Of a DNA stretch of 64,000 nt, positions 59,838 through 64,000 are shown one piece after another. Made by a program: the position numbers and the translations under genes. Positions within the stretch are counted from its first letter, which is position 1. Each line of letters begins with the position of its first letter. Origin of the DNA: Gossypium raimondii (Eukaryota > Streptophyta > Magnoliopsida > Malvales > Malvaceae); contig NC_068576.1 in the NCBI RefSeq assembly GCF_025698545.1, positions 48,353,890 to 48,417,889 of the forward strand, given 5' to 3'. The notes under the pieces were generated by a model. It made no database searches. It saw only the letters and a program-made list of their open reading frames with translations, and was not told where the DNA came from.

Positions 59838-61900
59838 TGTAACAGCTCGTTTTCAGTGAAATAGAACAGTGGTTTCGGGACCACAAGCCCGAGTCCGAAA
59901 AGGATTTTTTAAAATATTATTTTATGGTTTGAATTATGATAGGAAAATCATATTAAAATTTTGTTAAGAAAATTTTACCGATTACATGTTTAATTGATAA
60001 AAGGACCAAATTGCATAAGTATCAAATAGATATGGAATTCAAAGTTTTAGGTCCTTATATGGAAAATGGACCATTAAGAGAAGTTAGTAGATAAGGATGA
60101 TGATTCGTCCATGGGAAATTGAATAAATAAAAGGACTAAATTGGAAATAAAAGATATTAAAAAGATCATAATTAATTAAAAGATGAAAATATCATCTTTT
60201 TCATCACCTTTCCCAAATTCATTCCATGGAAACCCTAGCTAAGAGAAAATAAGCGCAAGCAAGCTTTCTTGGTTTAATTAGGTAAGTATTCAAGTCCCGT
60301 TTTTGGTAATTTTTATATTCCCGAGATCATAATAACCTAATCTATCTATTTTGGGGATCAATTTGCAAAGTTATTGAGGTGTTAAAGTTTTTCCATGGAT
60401 GAATGTAGATGAATTATGAAGTTTTATGGTAGAAAATGAAAGGTTGTTGATAGATAAACAACTTTTGTTAAAAGAATTTTGATAAAAACATGTTTAGGGA
60501 CTAAATTGAAACAATGTAAAATCATGAAAAAAATTATAATTTTTGTGAAATACATGGACGGATGTTAATACATGTAAAATTTGGCTAGGCTTGGAATAAG
60601 GATTAAATTGCATGAATTTTATTTTCCGAGTCTAGGGACGAAATTGTCATTAATTAAAAGTATAAGGGCAAAATGATAATTTTGCCTAAGATGTGACATG
60701 GATTGAATTGAATGCAAATTGTATTAAATTGATGTTAAATTTACTCATATAGATCAGGATAGATCAAAAATGGTGTTAGATCGTGGAAAAGAAAAAGTAT
60801 CGGATTAGTAGTTTGCAAGTCACGAACAATTGTCGAGGTAAGTTCGTATAACTTAATTGTGTAATTATATGTTCGAATTGATTTGAATGATTTGTATGTG
60901 AATTGTGTATTGACCATGTATATGAAATCTGATCACATACCCGAAAAATACTCGATAAATGTTAAATTCCGTTTGAATGAATGAAATTCGATTGGATACA
61001 GGGTTCTGTTTCCTGAAATTGTAGTGTTCTTACATATGTTGTGGACGTACCGTAGCTCAAAAGAACGTCCCGTTACAAGCCCTCTCAAGCTTCCCGTTAT
61101 AGTGTTCTTGTGAGCTTCCCGTTAAATGCTCTTCGGAGTATCCCGATCGGTTGTGACCCTACATGTATTGTGGGCACACCGTAGCTTTTATGAGTGTCCC
61201 ATTATGACTCTTTGTGAGCTTTCCGATTAAAGGCTCTTTGTGAGCTTCCCGTTAGTGCTCGTTTGAACTTCCCGTTATATGGCTATCCGGTGCTTCCTGA
61301 TTAAATGCTCTTCAGAGCTACCTGTTAATTGCTCTTTGAAACTACCCGTTATATTATCCGGATAAGTTTTCCGTTACAAGGCTCAATGAGATTCCCGTTA
61401 TAGTGCTTGAGAGAGAGCTTTTTGTTTAAGTGCTCATAAAAGCACTCCCAAATATGAATTGACAGATTTATAGTATTGTACACTTCAGGTGTACTACCCA
61501 AGTATTCATCGAGATTTCAAATGATTCAATGGGTGAAATTTTGACATGAGAACATGTGAAATCAAAATGAAACTATTATGTGTATATGCATGAAATACTT
61601 GGAAACTTGATACCTGATAAGCTCATCCTTGTTCTTGTTATTCATATGAAATGCATGACTAATATGTTTGTTGATGTTATGTGTTAGGCAAATGGCCAAA
61701 TTGCTTTGGATGCATTTTGTATACTTTCTTTATGTATAAATGTATGGTAAGTTAATTTCCGTTATACGAACTTACTAAGCACTAAGTGTTTACTCAGTTG
61801 TATTTCCTTTGTTTTATAGTATTCGGAAGCTCGTAAGGGTTGGAAGCTTGGCAGAGATCACTCACACTATCCACCGGCCCATTTTCGGTACAAATATGAA
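59838..61900 (+). mobile_element. LTR-like element E7, 3' part lost
   Basis: It starts TGTAACAGCTCG with the terminal hairpin GTGGT-TTCGGG-ACCAC. A first donor-like TTAG|GTAAGTATTC is near 60281. An internal-exon-like segment 60749-60837 follows TCATATAG and ends GTCGAG|GTAAGTTCG. The hairpin-rich array is at 61020-61470, TTACTAAG near 61772, and TGTTTTATAG|TATTCGGAAGC at 61819, then CACACTATCC. After about 61900 the family sequence stops and a Copia Gag relic begins. Confidence 0.7.
61020..61495 (+). repeat. CTTCCCGTTA / GCTCTT-GAGC array in E7
   Basis: About a dozen irregular units of 25-35 bp combine a GCTC...GAGC type hairpin with a CTTCCCGTTA-like spacer. Hairpins include CTC-TTCG-GAG, GCTCT-TC-AGAGC and GCTC-TTTGT-GAGC. 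The array is followed by the palindrome GTACACTTCAGGTGTAC at about 61479, which E3 also has after its array. Confidence 0.7.
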
Positions 61901-61904
61901 ACTA

Positions 61905-62820
61905 ATTTTGATTAGAATAGTTGATCGAACTATTCTTTACCATTGCTTGAGCATGTTATTCTCGTGGCTCCTCAATCTATGATATTGTAATTTGTTTTCC
62001 AACATCATCTACTATTACACATAAGGCTTGAAAATCCCACTCTTCATCACTATCATCTTTTTTAAGAGTAGCGACACTTTCATTGTTGGAAGTTGCGATG
62101 TTTCCTTAAACTTTTCTTATCCTACAATCTCAAGCAAAGTGTTAGGACTTACCGTAATTATAACAATTACCTTACCTCCTGCGGGTATTTTTATTCTTTC
62201 GATTATCTTGCTTTGACTAGTTCTCTCTACATTTGTCTTTTCATCTATTTTGCTATATTTGTTTATGACCTTGAGATACTTGTACTTTCCTCAATTACTT
62301 TGTTGACTTTGTTCTCAAACATCTCGTCTTTTACTAAACACGCTTTTCCTCATTTTTAATCAAAACTTTAGACATTTGATTATCTAAAGCCAGTATGATT
62401 TCCTACTTGGTAATCATCAACTCTTTAGACTAACCTCTAATAGCCGTTACAAGACCATTATACTTTGGATTTAAGCTATGAATTATTATTCTTCGTAATC
62501 TGGCCTCATTAGGCATTTCATCCAGAGCCAATTTTGCAATTCCACTACTAATAAACTAACTTTGGTAAAGTACTGACTTATCGACATGCTTCCTTGGTTC
62601 AAAGTCATTCGTTGGCAGAGTGTCCCACATTTCATTTGGTGTCTCGACATCCTGTATGTGCTACAAATATTCATCATCTATTGCAAAGATTAGACTGAAC
62701 GTCGTCTTCGCAGACTTAACCTCCCACTTCTCCATGTCATTAGCTTCAGTTGATGCTTTAACCTCATTCCCACCAACTACACTCCACAACTCTTTCCTTT
62801 TCAGATAAAACTTCATCTAA
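61905..62820 (-). pseudogene. Copia retrotransposon Gag relic
   Basis: On the minus strand from about 62815, pieces such as KRKELWSVVGG, MEKWEVKSAKTTFSLIF, TPNEMWDTL, then EARLRRIIIHSLNPKYNG and VTAIRG match the UBN2-type Gag of plant Copia elements. Further on are a broken CCHC knuckle (CYNYGK near 62160) and an acidic DDSDEEWDF stretch. Stops and frameshifts are many. No Pol follows; the sequence ends against element E7 near 61905. Confidence 0.75.
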
Positions 62821-62822
62821 AG

Positions 62823-64000
62823 TGTAACACCCCCTAACCCCAAACCGTCGTCGAAACAGGGTTACGAGGCATTACCGGACATACCAAGCAATTTAAAAGT
62901 AATTCTTAAATAAATAACCAACCTATTAAAATAATTCATAAATTGTTATAAATTTTACTAATTGATTTCATTCATTTTTAGAAAAATTTCGGCAGCATTT
63001 CTACTTATTTTTACATCAAACCCCCTGCAATTTAAAACCATATCATTTTTAAATATAACCAATCAACCAATTCATTTCACATTCACATTTTCTATTCTAA
63101 ATATTTCTAATCAAACTCAATCAACATAATATCAATTTAAAATTTAACAAGGTAATAAATAAATCAAAATAGATAAACTTCGTTCATAATAATTCATAAA
63201 CTTTTAATACTAACATTTTTTTTAACCATTTATATTAAAACATAACAACCTTTATACACATCCTATGTACATGCCACATTACCCAAAGGAAAATATACAT
63301 CACCAAAGTTATGCTGAAGTCGCGATTAATCTGGATGCTGAACCGGGACCTTTGACTTCTATCGACCTGCGCACGGAAACAACCGTACGCTGAGTATTTC
63401 ATACTCAGTGGTATTACCATAATTCAAATTATAACAATATTTAAACATGTAATGCATAATTCGTATATACAATTTAAATTCAATATCTCAACAATAGCAA
63501 TTCATCAACCAATATCATATATCCACAATTTGAGTTTGAACAAATCATGAACCTTAGGTTCATTTCTCAATCTCATTTCACATTTCAATTCACAATTCAA
63601 CTTTTTCATTTCATTTCAATAGCTCGTTTGACCAATTCGTTCGGTCTATCATTTCATCATTTACCCTATTAACAAAACTCGGACTTTGGCGGATACACGG
63701 ATCCAACCAAACACACCATAATGGCACCCAGTGCCTCATCGGATAGTTCGAAGCAATAATTGACACCCAGTGTCTCATCGGCAAAGCCGAAGAAAGTTGG
63801 TACCCAGTACCTCATCGAATCTATCCGAAGAAATATAGTGACACCCAGTGTCTCATCGACTCGAGGTCGAAGTATCCCTGAACTCTTCCAATCCTATGGC
63901 ATGCCAACTATATCCGACTCAGCCCGACTAGTTAATAGGGTATTTAAATCACATATAATCTCAATTCAATCACAATTTCTCACATTTTCAATCAATCATT
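62823..64000 (-). mobile_element. LTR-like element E8, reverse, runs off the window
   Basis: It starts TGTAACACCCCCTAACCCC, the complement of a family 3' end, followed by TTACGAGGCATTACCGG. In complement it has TGTGGCATGTACATAGG. An acceptor-like GTGCGCAG borders GTCGATAGAAGTC near 63365, and a hairpin (CTGAGTAT-GAA-ATACTCAG) lies just before the acceptor. The array is at 63723-63852. It is the closest relative of E6 in this window. Confidence 0.7.
63723..63852 (-). repeat. GACAC-CCA-GTGTC hairpin array in E8
   Basis: Hairpins lie at 63723 (GGCAC/GTGCC), 63762 (GACAC/GTGTC), 63799 (GGTAC/GTACC) and 63840 (GACAC/GTGTC). All have loop CCA and are followed by TCATCG. Spacing is 37-41 bp. The order and stems parallel the E6 array on the opposite strand. 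Confidence 0.85.

Overview
This is nuclear DNA of a flowering plant: AT-rich, intron-containing genes scattered among nested transposable elements. The photosystem I antenna gene, a MIKC*-type MADS-box gene and an alpha-expansin point to a eudicot. The repeat types make cotton (Gossypium, Malvaceae) my best guess, but that is an inference from memory and was not tested.

Four genes look intact. At 10811-11356 (+) is a membrane-anchored calmodulin-like protein. At 23000-24147 (+) is LHCA4, in two exons. At 24579-28565 (-) is an AGL65-like MIKC* MADS-box gene, for which eleven exons could be joined in frame, including 13-nt and 19-nt microexons. At 47746-49022 (-) is an alpha-expansin in three exons. 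LHCA4 and the MADS gene converge, with 431 bp between their stop codons. Broken genes are a bHLH exon (18714-18849), two Harbinger transposon genes (13600-16252, -), an RNase H domain (56230-56866, -), a Copia Gag (61905-62820, -) and a Gypsy Pol C-terminus (about 37240-38030, -).

The rest is mostly repeats. Region 1-10400 holds a long-arm fold-back element with a solo LTR in its middle and a second LTR-like element splitting its target-site duplication, then two divergent tandem repeats. Region 12141-21170 holds LTR-like fragments around a decayed Harbinger transposon. Region 32390-46800 is a nest of LTR-like elements; several insertions are proven by 5-bp or 8-bp target duplications. Region 49200-64000 holds LTR fragments, telomere-like DNA, a probable Copia LTR and two more LTR-like elements.

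The most unusual signal runs through one superfamily of these LTR-like elements (complete copies run from TGTAACA or TGTAATG to TGTTACA or its variants, no ORFs). In each copy that can be read through, an array of short tandem hairpins lies between a GTAAGT-type splice-donor motif and an acceptor-like pyrimidine tract with AG, usually with TTACTAAG just upstream. Stem sequences differ between copies and often change on both sides at once, so structure appears to be kept while sequence is not.
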